From: Vespa crabro
Lineage: Eukaryota > Arthropoda > Insecta > Hymenoptera > Vespidae
Direction: 5' to 3'
Length of the DNA stretch: 64,000 nt
Assembly: GCF_910589235.1 (NCBI RefSeq)
Contig: NC_060955.1
Coordinates: forward strand, 16,654,758-16,718,757
Numbering within the stretch: position 1 is the stretch's first letter; every line of letters starts with the position of its first letter. The notes beneath the pieces were generated by a model. It did no database searches. It saw nothing but the letters and a program-made list of their open reading frames with translations, and was not told the origin of the DNA. Made by a program: the position numbers and the translations under genes. Shown here one piece after another: positions 1 to 13,367 of this stretch.

Positions 1-246
1 ATCGATAAATTTTTAATAACAATATTTTTTCTAGTTTATAACAAAAGTAACTCAAAGATGTCATAAATACAAAAAAAAAGAGGATATCTTCCACGGGTTT
101 CATGTAGGACGTTCAACGAATGTCCAATTGAGGATCATTGTTTACTCCAGACACGCGTATTGCCTGCAATTAGGATAATTATTGGTACTCGCGATCATTC
201 GCTCGGCCACTCCTCCACAAAATTACGACCGCAATTCGATTCTCAT

Positions 247-287
<41 letters not shown>

Positions 288-2700
288 TCTTCCTGGCTCG
301 CTCGTCTACTCGTTCGCGCTATCACTCTCACGGGAATTTCCGAGCCAAAGCGTAATCAAGGCCTGCTTTCGCACGGAGTCTAAAACCTCTGACAACGAGA
401 AATCATAGACTATGACAATGACAATGATGACGAGGATGATACATTCGAGAAATCATAGAGAGAGAACGGTAACGTAATGACGATATCGAGCTCATCGAAT
501 TGTCACCGCAGTCTCGTTCTGTGAAATATTATCTCCTCTCGTTAAGCAAACTCTCGCATCTCGATATCTTGTTACGCGATTGGATTCTCTCCGCGGAATC
601 GAACGACAGCGATGGTGACGACGGCAACGACGACGACGAGTATGACGATGCTAACAACATCGACGCAACCTGATGAGAAGCCCGCGAGGCCCTTTTTACC
701 ATTTATTAACGACCGTTATTCGATTTCTATCCACCGTTCGGTTGGTAACTTCATTTATTACAAAATCGATATTACGAAAGATAGCAAAGGATATTGATAT
801 CTTCTTTGATTGATTAATAATAAAATTTTCTCTTTTAATATAATACATTTCGATATATATATATATATATATATTACTCTTTTGCCTGATATTTTCATAT
901 GTTTCAAATACGATAAGTTTGAATGATCTTGATTTTAAATTAATAAAAAAAATGCGTTCGCTTCTTTTTATAAAAAGGTTTTCTTTTTCGAAGTCTCTAC
1001 AACTTTTAATTACGGAGATATCATTTCGAGAGATCGCTATTTAAAATTCGTACATCCCTTTAGTATATTATGCGTAATATGATAATAGAGAAAAACTGCT
1101 TACGTTGACCTACTGATAAACTCACGTAAATTCTAGGAATTTATATAGGTCACTGTGTCAATGTGCCCATGTGGAATTATATTATAGGTCAGTGGGTCAA
1201 TATAAACATCTTTAATATATATGAGATTATCGCAAAAACTGGAAATTTTAGAGATTTAAAATAAAGACCATTTTAAAGGATAAATTTTTTTCTATCTTTT
1301 CGTCATGTTTTTTTAAATAATTATTAACGATTTGTTATAAACAATTTGATACAACAACTTTTCGTAAACCATTTTTCTTTCTTTTTTCAATTAATGCTAT
1401 ATAATCGATGTTTATACAAATAGATATGTATATTTTTAATAATTGGTTATAAACAATTTTCATAATTAATTTTTTTTAATTAACACTATATTATTAATGT
1501 GTATACAAATAGTAGTAAACGAATAGAGTACCTCGCAAAAATAGATTTGAACTTTGATTAATTGGATTTGTAACCTCTATAAATATTTTGGATTATAAAA
1601 ATAATATTTCTAAATAGTTACAATTGTACCTAAACGAAATAAATTCAAACTGTTCATGCGTATTTTCAGAAAATAAAAGCAATAATATCAAATAGACTCA
1701 AGTAAGCTCAAAAATAATTTCATAAATTACCGTATCATAAATTATATGCTATTCAAAATCATTATTTCTTTGCTATCATCAAAATCGATAACGGTACTCT
1801 TTAAACATGATTCAATTATAATAATAGAACAATAAACAACTGAAATTATAAGAATATACAAAATTCTCGTATAGGTACGTTTCTACGTGTAAAATAGTAT
1901 TATAATGTTTCTTTGAAAACATTTTTGTCGTGATTAATGAGATTTGCAATATATTTGTTGCAAATTTTTGTTATACATGTTACGCACATCTTCGGATCAT
2001 TGTACGGAATGCATTACTTAAAACTTAGAAAAGATTATAGAATTCTGCTTTCCAAGATTCTATTATTTATTATTTGTGAAAGGTTCGATTTTTTTTAAGA
2101 TCGTAGTACTTTTAAGTACATTTTCGAAACCTGCAAGTACTCGTTCTAGAATTCGAAACCAACTTGTATAAATTGAATATATTGTAAATATTACATTATT
2201 GGTTCAGAGTAGTATTGGAAACTAATGGAACGAAACTTGGCTATTGAAATTAACTCAAATTCGTAAGTACATATTGAACTTGATCTTATCTTTAACAAAT
2301 AAATAAAAATATATATATATTTAATAATTTGTCCGAAACAATTTGTTATAAATTATCTAACAATTAATAATTATAATAACAATAACTAATTAACAATGTT
2401 TTTTTATAAATTAATGTTATAATATAATCCATGTTCTATTTTTCAAGGAAAAAGTATGAACGCGCAAATTATTTTCTACATACATAGGAAACTAATGTAC
2501 ATGCTTATAATTATTTATAATATATAGAATAAGAACAAATAATTTATGATCTACTTACGTAAATGATTGAGCAATACCCATTATCTCTGACTGTCGACGT
2601 TCTTACAGACTGAAAAAATTAATTCTGATAATCGTATCCGAGCTCAAATCATAGTGGATCCGATTATATGATGATCGTCTAAAACAAGGGGATTTTTGCT

Positions 2701-2730
2701 GAAAGAGAGAAGAAGAGAGAGAGAGAGAGA

Positions 2731-2788
<58 letters not shown>

Positions 2789-2811
2789 AAGAGAAAGAGA
2801 GAGAGAGAGAG
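2701..2811. repeat. (GA)n microsatellite
   Basis: Interrupted GA repeat of about 110 bp with AAAG interruptions. Confidence 0.95.
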
Positions 2812-3092
2812 CTGTCGATAAAGACGATTTGAAACTGCAATTAACGATGAAACAAACGGTACATCTCTCAGGAGACCAATTTGTCGATGTACCTCATAAT
2901 GATCGTCGTCGTTCTTATTACAAAATATCGTTCCGATTCTTGAGTTCTTTTCTTATTCACTATAAACGATATTACAATGCAACGAAGAAGATCAGATGAA
3001 TAAAGAAAGATCTTTTATCTTTGTCTCTTTTTTCATCTCATTTTTCATATTCTTTTTTAATCACTTAAGAAAATGAAGGTAGCCTTTCGAAG

Positions 3093-3113
3093 AAAGAAAG
3101 AAAGAGAGAGATA

Positions 3114-3164
<51 letters not shown>
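3093..3164. repeat. (GA)n/(GATA)n microsatellite
   Basis: GAAA, GATA and GA units in succession. Confidence 0.95.
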
Positions 3165-3166
<2 letters not shown>

Positions 3167-3476
3167 CAGATTTAAAGACGACAATTCGACATTTAAAAGA
3201 TGTAGGAAGTAGGAAAGAATTTTTGTAGGATCTTGTGTTTCTCTCTTTCTTTTCGGTCCTCAATTAACTCGGACAATTAATTAAAAATCTTCCAGACACT
3301 GGCTAAGTTCCAACAGACGCTCTGTCGTCTCGTTACGCTACCAATGAAACAATGGAGACAAAACGGCGCACCTCGTCCTAGTGAATGGGACGTTTGAATA
3401 TAATGAAGTGGAGCAAACTACATCTTCTTGATTAAAAATTCAATTCATGTGGTTCTTACAAGAATTTCTATCAAAG

Positions 3477-3487
3477 AGAAAGAAATA

Positions 3488-3544
<57 letters not shown>

Positions 3545-3560
3545 AGAAAGAGAGAGAAAT
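3477..3560. repeat. (GA)n microsatellite
   Basis: Nearly uninterrupted GA tract followed by GAAA variants. Confidence 0.95.
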
Positions 3561-5346
3561 AGGTAAAATCGAAATTCGAAATTCACGATAATTGGTGACC
3601 CAATTCAATGTATCCCTTTACTTCTTTTCTTGTTCCACGAAAAAAAAATCTATACAATTTTCATGATCTTTCGTTGAATTTCTTTTTCTTTCTTTCTTTC
3701 TTTTCTTTTCTTTTCTTTTTTTTTTGTTTCACAGGTTAACTAGAAAATTTCTCGAAACTTTTAATTTCTCGGCTAGATACCCCAACCGGCCGAAGCGGAA
3801 TGGATCGCTAAAAAAGAAAGAAAAAAGAGAGATAGCGAAGAAAACAACAAAAAAAAAAAAAGAAAAGAAGAATAATTTATAGCCGACAGGCTAGAATAGA
3901 CGGGATAGAACTTTCGTAGGATTGTAAAGCCGCTTAAGAGCGGCGAGTCAATTTAGCGGACTGGAAAGAGCAGCGCGCCAGCTGTAATTTACGTCGCGGA
4001 AGGATCTAAAAGCTTTCGCGTCTTCGGTGGAAAAGGGACTATCCTTTAACCGAAGAACTTTCGCCGTGGCTTTGTTAAAAAGTATGACCAACTTTAGCGA
4101 AAGACGGTGTCTTCCTTTGTTCTTTCCTTCAACTCGAATTATCTCATCGAAATACTTGTTCTTTTATAAAATGAAGGAGGGAGGGGGGGGAAGAAAAAAT
4201 AGTTATAAAAAAAACACAAAAAAATCCCATAAACAGAAGAAGAATATTTTGAAAAAATTTTTATCGGCACGTTCGATCGTGAAATTCGAACACTCGAGAA
4301 AGGATACGTAAATAATCGAATAAATAAAAGATTGAAATCACGATGGAGCCACGAAGGAATCCTCGAGAATCGTACGATCGATGATCGTGTGCGGTTTAAG
4401 GAAAAGAAGAAATTATCTTAACGATATCAGCGATTCTGCCATATATGGGTTGCGATGTAATTTTAATGAATACATACTTTATACGTATGTACGTATGTCA
4501 TGAATACTTCGAAAGGCAAAACTTAAATTACCCTTCGATAAAAAATGATCTCTCTTTCTTTCTTTCTTTCTTTTTTTCTTTCTTATTTATCAACAATAAA
4601 CAGAAAACAATTTGATTTTCACATTGAAAGCTTTTCTCTATTCTTATGACAATTTTTTCTATATTATAAAGAAAATAAAAGAATTAGAATAAAATGAAAT
4701 AAAACAAAATAACATAAAAATCCACAAATGGGGGATACAAGATAATAAAAACGTCCTTTTCTATCTTGACTGGAAAATCGCAGCAAAAGTAAAACACACG
4801 AGTCGACATCTTCCTTTTATCGAGAAATAACGGAAGTGAACGACATTATTGCGCGTTGTCGACCTCCGTCGATGTGTCGGTTCGTCGATACAACACGCGT
4901 CGATGTACTTTATTATGTACTTTATTGAATCTCGCTGGTAAAACCCTTTTTCTTTCTGTTCCCCGTAGACTATGATTCTATTCACGATATAACGCCTACA
5001 CGTTAAATGTCCGTGAAAAGGACATACGTCATTTCGCAAGTCATGTAAAAGTTTTTCAAGAAAAGGTCATTGAAAAGGGGAATAAAAGAAAGAAAATAAA
5101 AATATAAAAGGAATCACGTAAATTGATTTTTTTATTATTAATTAATTAATTATTTTATGTAACAATCGACTTTTTTTAGTAATCTGTAAATATATTCGAA
5201 GACTAATAGTAAGCTACATATGATTGTATGTACAGTATAAATAGATTGCTTATCTTGAAGATTTATAAAAGTGTTTTACTGATAGATAATAGGGCTATGT
5301 CCAATGTAAATAATTACTCGATAACACTAATTATAATTTTTTCCAA

Positions 5347-5348
5347 TA

Positions 5349-5431
<83 letters not shown>
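5347..5431. repeat. Compound (TC)n(TA)n microsatellite
   Basis: About 40 bp of TC run directly into about 44 bp of TA; a TC-to-TA switch of this type recurs at 30630 and, less directly, at 11681. Confidence 0.95.
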
Positions 5432-5438
<7 letters not shown>

Positions 5439-6278
5439 CGCTCATACGCATATATATACACATATATATAATACATAAAAGAACAAAAAAGATACGATAG
5501 AGTACGAAATATTGTCTATTTTTAGAAGTAACACCCAATCCTAATATTTATCATACAATATAAATTATTTTGCTTTTATCGATATTACGCTTCAAAAAAA
5601 AAAAAAGAAAAAAGAACATAGCACGACCAATTTTCTTATACATATAAAACTTAATCGGGTAAATGACATCGTCGTTTATTATGGGTGTGCACGCAACTAA
5701 TATTACCCAATGACGATGCAAAAGTGCAAACGATAATCTCGAATGCAGTTAACGTGTAGCGTAGATAGAAGCAGGCAGCCTTTAAAAGCAAACACGCCGT
5801 ACATATCCGGCATCGAATTTCGCGAGGCGAAATGCGAAACGTTACGTGAAGGATGCCATACGAATCAGAGGTGCATAAGCTTTGATGTTTCGTGTAACGT
5901 ATCACAGTGTCAAAGATACGAGAAAGTCATGATCGTAGATTCAAAATCAACATAATTAATAATTACAAAATATCGTTTTAGAAAAAAGTTCGTTAATTAT
6001 CTAATTAAGCGATAATTTTACTTGAAAAATTTATTAAAGTTAAAACAAATTAAATTATTTTGATTAAATATCAATTTAAACGGCGTATCAGAAATATTGA
6101 AAATATAAAAAAAATTATGTATTGTATTTGACTAAACCCTATAACAGTTGTTATAATATTCTAGTAAAGTTATTAAGGATAAAGAAAGAAGATGATACTC
6201 GAAATTAATCATTAACGATCGGACGGTTACGTTTATTTATTATTCCTTTCAATTAAAATTATAAAGAAGGTAAAGAAG

Positions 6279-6335
6279 GAGAAAGAGAGAGAGCGAGAAA
6301 GAAAAAGAAAGAGAAAGAGAGAGAGAGAGAGAGAC

Positions 6336-6379
<44 letters not shown>
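6279..6379. repeat. (GA)n microsatellite
   Basis: GA-dominated tract with a short GACA interruption. Confidence 0.95.
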
Positions 6380-6381
<2 letters not shown>

Positions 6382-8824
6382 CAAAAGTGGATCTTGCTTG
6401 AAGGAATAATCAATAATGAGTTTAAGTGAACGCGTTATATCTACTAATTATACATAATTACTTTTGCGTAGAGAAAACGTGACGAATATTCATCCCAGAA
6501 GCTTCCTTCTTCATTTATTTATAACGTTAACGACATGCTCGAATGCAAATTACGGAAGACTGATAAGCGCGAAGCCTTATTGAGTTAAAATATCTTCGTA
6601 ACCGATCGCATTCGAATAAGGTCGATCGATTTCTTGGTAGATTTAAAAATGTTAGTACGTATGCTCGGCAAATAACATACACACACACACATACACACAC
6701 ACATAACATACACAAAAAAAGAAAACCAGCAATGATGGAAGTAATAAAATGTTTTAGTTTAGGCCGACTTATCACTTGCGTTCATAAAGCTCTGTGAAAA
6801 ACGGCAAAAGCATTTTAGATTTATTCAAGTAAAATAATAAAAAAAGAAGGATAGATTCTTGAAATAAATTGCACCCTTCGGGTATCAAAAGATACGGAAC
6901 CTCGCAGTTATTCGCCGACGAACATTTTTTAAAACTCATTTTCTATGATATATTATGATATAGAAGCGAGAAAATTCATTTAGTTATGTGGATCTTCAAC
7001 GGATCTTGGAAAAATGAAAAATATTTTTTTAATCTAAACTGATTGATTTTCGTTCCTTTCTCTTCGAAATCATTTTATAAGAATTTATTATAAGAAAAAA
7101 TTAAGAGTAATTAAGAGAAGAAAAATTAATTTCTATTTTTTGTGGATATTTTAAATAATACGTACGTATAGGATATATTAAATAATATAAACTAATATAT
7201 TAATATATGATAATAATAATAGAGAAAAGAAACAAAATAATAACAAAAATAAAAAAAGAAAGAACGGACATACGTAACACACTTTTCTCAGTATTTACAA
7301 ATAAAACGATACAAAAATAGAAACAAAAATACAAACAGATGTAACATTGTTTGGCAAGCTACTAAACTTATACGTATATCCGCCAGCGGTATTCAAAAAT
7401 TACAAATATTCTTGCAAATTTTAAAAGTTCTGTCGTACTTTCACTATGTCTCGCGAATCAGCGATTGGGCGACAAAAGAAAACTCGGGGAATATAAAGCA
7501 AACGAAAAATTCACGTGAAAGAAACAATGAAAGAGAAGAGGCGAGATATAAGAAAAGATGAGACAGACAGCTTTCCAATTTCGCAAATTCATGACCCGTA
7601 GAAACATCGACGCGTCTCGAGAACGCTGACTGGTGTCAATAAAATGGCAGTGAAATTCGTTTCTAAGAGGAACTATGAGTAAGGTAGACAAAAATAAAAA
7701 AAAAAAGAGAGATAGAAAGAGAGAAAAAGTATGGATGGATATTTGAGCGAATTGAACGACGAATGCAGGAATCGTGAAATAACGTGAACTTAAATCATTC
7801 GAAAACGCGTTTGAACTCTCTTTGCCGTTATTTGCCGAATCAAAATCAAAAGAGACAGAAAGGTAAGTTTTATCAAATTTTATCTCTAGTTCCAAGTGAT
7901 ACAGAAAAATGAATAGGAATGAAGATCTTGCAGGTAAGAAAGAATTGCATCAATTTTTCTTCTTTTTTTTTTTTGATTATAACTTATAAAATAAAACAAT
8001 ATTATTCTTTTCTTCTTCCTTTTCAGATAAAATCAAAGATATATTATGCTGAAATGGAGCTAACTATAAGTATCGCACTTTACCAGACGAGCCCAAAGTA
8101 AAAGTTATTAATTAAACTAAACGTTGTTAATTAGTAAAAGAACAATTCAAAGCTTCTTGTCGCTGTACAATTGATATTTGTAAAAGAACAACGTTTATAT
8201 CGCACTTCTATTTGATGAGAACAAAATGTAGACCTTGTAGTCAGCCTCGTAAATGGAACCTCTTGAAATAATATCGGGTATTAATGAATAAAAAAAAAAT
8301 AAAAAAAAAGAAGGGAGAAGAAGAAAGAAAAAAGAAAAGAAAAAAGAAAAGAAAAGGAAAAAGCGAAGTCAAAAATCTAACGATGTCGTGTCTCGTAAAG
8401 AGAAAATATTTTCTTTTCAAGCGGTTCCATTAAAAAGGGGTGCTATGATACGCGTGTAAAACGAGACTAGTACGATCTAGGTAGGTAGAGGTGCATAAAT
8501 GCTCGAAGGGGTGATTAACTTCTAGCGTTGTAATTAAGATCGGGTTGATCGATCGTCTCACCGTGTTTAACATGGGTATCTTCCTACTAGGTGTCGAAAT
8601 TGATGTCGCAGAAGAGAAGGAAAAGAAGGGAGAAAAGACAGTTGAGTAAAGATAGTAGAGAAAAAAGGGAAACGAGAAGAGGAAAAAGCAGAAAGAAAGA
8701 GAGGGAGAGAGAGAGAGTGAGAGAAAGAGAGAGAAAAGGAGCAGAAGAAGAAGAAGAACGAAAGGGACGAGAAGAACGGACAGCCGGTATTCGACGGCGA
8801 GAAAATAGAAGAGAGAAGATTGAA

Positions 8825-8911
8825 CTTAACTGGGGTCAAATTGACTCTAGTAGGGAGTCCCTGCATTCAATATGGCGACTTCCTAATAGAGTCAGGCTGA
8901 CTCCTTTTAAG
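8825..8911 (+). ncRNA. mir-929: microRNA precursor mir-929
   Basis: This is a pre-miRNA-like hairpin of about 87 nt. The 5' arm (mature about 8840-8860) contains TTGACTCTAGTAGGGAGTC, which I recognise as the conserved insect miR-929-5p. The 3' arm (about 8879-8899, CTTCCTAATAGAGTCAGG) pairs with it with few mismatches across an 18 bp core, and pairing continues outward to CTTAA at 8825 and TTAAG ending at 8911. The loop is about 18 nt (CTGCATTCAATATGGCGA). It lies on the same strand as complexin, 4.5 kb upstream of the penultimate coding exon, so it is probably intronic and processed from the cpx transcript. I recall that the Drosophila locus is also near or in cpx, which should be verified. 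Mature ends are estimates. Confidence 0.93.
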
Positions 8912-11233
8912 ACGTTCACCCGACCAGCCGTGAAAGTACTTAAGGAGCCGCTCGCGTTCAACGAAGTTAGGACCATTTATATTACAAAGTGTCATTTAAT
9001 TTAATGCTTAATGAGATGTCAAAGTCGAACGTCAATCATAATAACTTCCGATATCTATGATACTCATAAGTATTGACATCTGTTATTATATAATATTATT
9101 TTTACGAAATAAAAATTCAAAGAATCCGATTAAAACGTAATTTTAATTATACGTTATAGCATAATTGCTTTGATGTGTTTAAACATTAACGAAAAATTGC
9201 GAAGGTAAACAGGCAAACTTTTGAAAATTCTTTCGACCTAAATCTCTACTCCTTTTCATTTACCCATTTTCTCTTTCCTCCCACCCATTTAGATCTTGAA
9301 TCACGGCACGTAATTGAACGCGCCCGAACAAAGAAGCAATTACTCAAGTTGTTTATTCTCGCGATATACGTAGTACACACGGCACAGTGAAATTATTTGT
9401 TGACAATTACAAAAGAGTTCCACTCTCAGCATCACGAGCTAAAAGAAAGACTGTAAAAAAGGACACGTTGATCGAGTTTCAAAAAGATCTCGATCGATAA
9501 TCAAACAAACTTCAACTTCAAATGTTATTTTTCAATCCTTCACTTCGTCGTGCTGACTCTATAAAAATTGATATTTTGATCTGACGTATTTTAAACTTCT
9601 TTTTTTTTTCAAGGATAAACAAAAAACCGATACTCTCTTATATTTATTTATAATTGTTATTGAAATTGTCTGAGAAATGAATCGTCGATGAACCGATGTC
9701 CCTCACGACAATAAATACATACATTAAAAATGTCAATTAGATATCATGTTGACGTAATATTGATTATTTCACATTGCTTGTCATCAGAAATGACCCACAC
9801 TGATATCGATGAGAGTGTATCATGCCAAAAATCATATTCCCCGATAGAGAGTAATGATATCGATATCGTTTATTAATCACCTCATAACATTTTGTTACGG
9901 CTGTGCAATGATCGGATCGAACGTCGTGCCATGTAACGTAATTAATTTGCATATTCAATTGAAACGATAGAGTATAATTGATACGGGATGTCGTCCGATC
10001 GTTTTCATTCGCGGCCATCGTGCTACGTGAGCTTACTTCCAATTTAGACGAAAATTGAGTAGATTTGTGCCAGGCTCATTGGAAATCGTTAAATCTGATA
10101 CATAAATCAAAATATTTATTTAAATTTAATTATTTAAGTAGGATCACAATATTTTAATCCTCTTTTAGCATTTTTATTCAGATTAAAAGAAAAAAGAAAA
10201 AAGTTCTTTTTTTTTTGTTTTCATACGAAATATGATGATCATTCGTATTTGAAGAATTTTTTGAAATAAGGTAAATCAAAAGATTAATTAATGATTAACA
10301 CATAAAAGTTCAACGTAATTTTTTCTACTTCTTTTCTAGACCTTGGAAAAATAAAGATTCAAACGATATTACTGTCCACTCAAATACATATATAGACGAA
10401 TGCACAGACACGTGTACTAATATTTTCACAGGGGGAGAGCGTTTAAGCGTTACATTTAAATCCTCGTTTAATTTCCGGCTTCCTCCACTTCTCACACCAG
10501 CCGAGCAGAGCGTCCATTTAACGAAATTAGCGGAGCGAGCCAAAAAGAGAGTGAAAGAGAGAGAAAGAGAAAGGGAGAGAGAGAGAGAACGAAAACGAGA
10601 ACGATAAAGAGATAAATAACCAGCGGATGATTTTTTATCATTCCCTTCGCCTATCAACAATCAGAATACAAATTTAAACGAAAGCTTTTTACCATTAGAG
10701 AACAATTTACAAATAACTGTAGTATTCGGTCGCATGGTCGTGCGTTTATCGCGACTCCTGTGACAATCAGGTTGATTATGACGATCGTAGAGGAAAAAAG
10801 AGAAAAATAGAAAGAGAGAAAACCCTGTGAATACTAATAAAGAACCGCTACCTTCGTGTACAATGATAGCTCGTCTCTTCATGGAGAAACGATTAAATGG
10901 GCTTTTTTAACATAACCGCCAAGTATTTCCTTCAAAATTTTCATCTCTTTATTTACACTTACATATATTGTTTATGAATATTTTTACAAGTATAACAAAT
11001 GTAAAATTAGCCAAAACCGATCTCGTTAGACATATAGATATTGTATAATACTGTTTTGTCCTTTTTTTTTAATCTTATTGATCGAACTACTAGCTGTTAG
11101 CGTAGAAACGCAAAAGAATCGACCCCATTTCGTGTAATGGTTCGGACAGATTTTTAATTAAAGTACACGTCGATATTTCACATCGGTAAAATCGATCTCC
11201 ACGAATCCTACGAAAGAAAGTACTTTTGTAACA

Positions 11234-11236
<3 letters not shown>

Positions 11237-11279
<43 letters not shown>
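11237..11279. repeat. (TA)n microsatellite
   Basis: Perfect TA tract of about 43 bp. Confidence 0.95.
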
Positions 11280-11280
<1 letters not shown>

Positions 11281-11680
11281 AGTATACATACGTTGACAAT
11301 TAAAAAAAAAATTGTAACATTTTTGGAAGTAACGATATACCTTAGATTATTATCATTACATATAATCATTTGATCGCAGTCTTATTCTTTAAGGAAGGAA
11401 GATTTTAAGAAGTAGAGAAGAATCTAAAATCAATGTTTTCCATTCTGCATTAGCAATATATATACGAATTCGTATATATCGCAGAATGTAACACGACACT
11501 GGTACAGCATATAGTACATGTAAGCGCATAGCGTTTGGTACTTGAACTACCAATGACGTGTCCGAGTTGTACCGCAATCGAGCTTATTGTCTACCACGAG
11601 AGTACCCTAGAATACAAAGCATCATCGGATGGATAGTAGTACGTGTTCTACCGTAATATGTATTAACGCTCGTGCTATTC

Positions 11681-11683
11681 TCT

Positions 11684-11745
<62 letters not shown>

Positions 11746-11833
11746 TCTCTTTCTTTCTCTTTCTTTCTTTTTATACATTTACGTATGACATAAATACATA
11801 TAACATACATACGTACATGCACACACATGTGTA

Positions 11834-11882
<49 letters not shown>
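11681..11882. repeat. (TC)n and (TA)n cluster
   Basis: A TC tract (11690-11770) is followed after 60 bp by a TA tract (about 11835-11882). Confidence 0.95.
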
Positions 11883-11884
<2 letters not shown>

Positions 11885-12637
11885 CATACAGATATTTGCA
11901 TACATAGGTAATGTGTGTGTGTATAGAAAGAGAGAGAGAGAGAGAGAGATATCTCATTCTTGTCATTGCAGCTGTTGGCAAATAACGTACGAGAGATACT
12001 CGAAAAGTGACCGTTAGTGTCACGAACATGACATCACTGTTTCTATGTCGTAATTCCAGAAAACATATAAAAAAAAATATCGAAGCAAGTCAAATATACT
12101 ATTTCAAAATCGAATGATTGATTCCAGATAAAATAAATAAATTTTGAAAAATATTGGATTTTTCTCACTAGACCTTCTGTTTTCCTGACATATTAGAAAT
12201 ATTGTTTACATAGATCTTTGCAAGAGCTAAAATGAAAGAAGACGAATACAAAATGAAAATGAAAGAAAAATGATAACAAAATGATGATGATATTAAATTC
12301 TATTTCAAACATAAATTATAATATTTTCGATATAATATTTTCGAATAAAGAAAAAAGATAAGAATAGAGACCACTTTAAAATTATTTTATACAATGTCTA
12401 AGAATCGTGTGCATAATAATTGAGATGGATAAGAATGCTATGGATAAATTCGTTATTCAGACTTGATAAAATATTTATATGATTCAGAACGTTGATCATA
12501 ATAAATATAATCTATAGGTATGTTCAATTGAACAATCCTACGACGTTGTTCGTTCATTCCACAGTTCAATGTACATTGAATTATCAAGCTTTAATGACTG
12601 TGACAGTAACGTATATACATAGACACATATGGAGGTA

Positions 12638-12638
<1 letters not shown>

Positions 12639-12690
<52 letters not shown>

Positions 12691-12716
12691 AAGAGATAGA
12701 TAAATAGATAGATAGA
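12639..12716. repeat. (GA)n/(GATA)n microsatellite
   Basis: GA tract grading into GATA units. Confidence 0.95.
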
Positions 12717-13367
12717 CAGAAATGGAGACAATTGAGGTGGACATAATGCATTAGCTCTAAACCAACGTGCTGTTTAATTATTGATATTAAATCGGCCAAT
12801 CAGTGAAACAGCCGATCGGTGAAAATCGAATGAATTAAGAGATTTAACGCCTATGATCTATGTTTAATATCGAACGCTTCGTATTTTCAGCGATAGATGC
12901 GTATAGAATTATGAGAAGGAAAATTTTTGAAAATCCCTTTATCTAGCCACATATCAGATATATGGGATGACACGGTATCTGTCGCCCATTAGTGTTTTAC
13001 ATATAGATTTTTATTAACAGAAACATGTATATTTATATACATGTAGATTTTTATTAATAAAAAAGTACAAGAAGATGATAACAAACAAAAACCTATAACT
13101 TCTCGATTGACACGTAGAAGAGCACGTTTTGTTCTTTCAGATATCTAATTGCGACTAGCTGTTGTTACTCGTACGCTCTTACTCTCTTTGTCCTTCTTTA
13201 TTTACGCACTCATCGATCAAACAATATTATCAGTCGTCCTATCGATTCTTACGTATATATATGTATACACGTATACAATAAATACACAGATGTAAAATTT
13301 CAATCGATCGATCCCTTTAATTCAAAGGTTGGTTTAATCTCCGAAAATCCCTGTTTGACTTTTGCAG

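Larger units (their letters stand above)
1..8824. other. Upstream intronic/intergenic sequence, no confirmed gene
   Basis: No coding exon that I can confirm is visible here. If the cpx N-terminal exons lie to the left of the window, which I infer because the central-helix exon is not found here, this is cpx intron. It is AT-rich with many (GA)n and (TA)n tracts and a few GC/CpG-richer islands (about 140-745, 3890-4080, 5690-5930) that could be regulatory or untranslated exons. Open frames over the GA/TC tracts are low-complexity artefacts. Confidence 0.55.
8912..13367. other. Probable cpx intron between mir-929 and the penultimate exon
   Basis: No exon is recognised. The stretch is AT-rich and holds a (GA)n block near 10540-10600, a (TA)n tract at 11237-11279, the TC/TA compound at 11681-11882 and a GA/GATA tract at 12639-12716. 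It ends at the acceptor AG (13366-13367) of the cpx exon, preceded by a T-rich stretch (CTGTTTGACTTTTGCAG). Confidence 0.55.

Noticed and set aside
160..408. Open frame of 82 codons on +
   Set aside because: It covers a TC/CA microsatellite (SLSLSLSHTHTHT) and has no family-like segment; the CpG-rich block is kept only as a finding.
5651..5955. Overlapping open frames on both strands in a GC-richer block
   Set aside because: Neither frame has recognisable motifs or clear splice sites; treated as a possible noncoding island.
7458..7895. 145-codon minus-strand frame
   Set aside because: It is dominated by Phe/Ser/Leu low complexity typical of A-rich + strand read backwards; no domain seen.
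8591..9004. 137-codon + frame over mir-929
   Set aside because: The frame is Lys/Arg/Glu low complexity from GA repeats and runs through the miRNA hairpin; the hairpin explains the conserved part.
11681..12029. Several frames over the TC/TA tracts
   Set aside because: They are dipeptide-type low complexity (SLSL, IYIY, RERE) present on both strands; the same applies to all frames over SSRs at 15.6, 16.3, 20.5, 21.5, 26.0, 28.2, 57.1, 59.5 and 61.6 kb.
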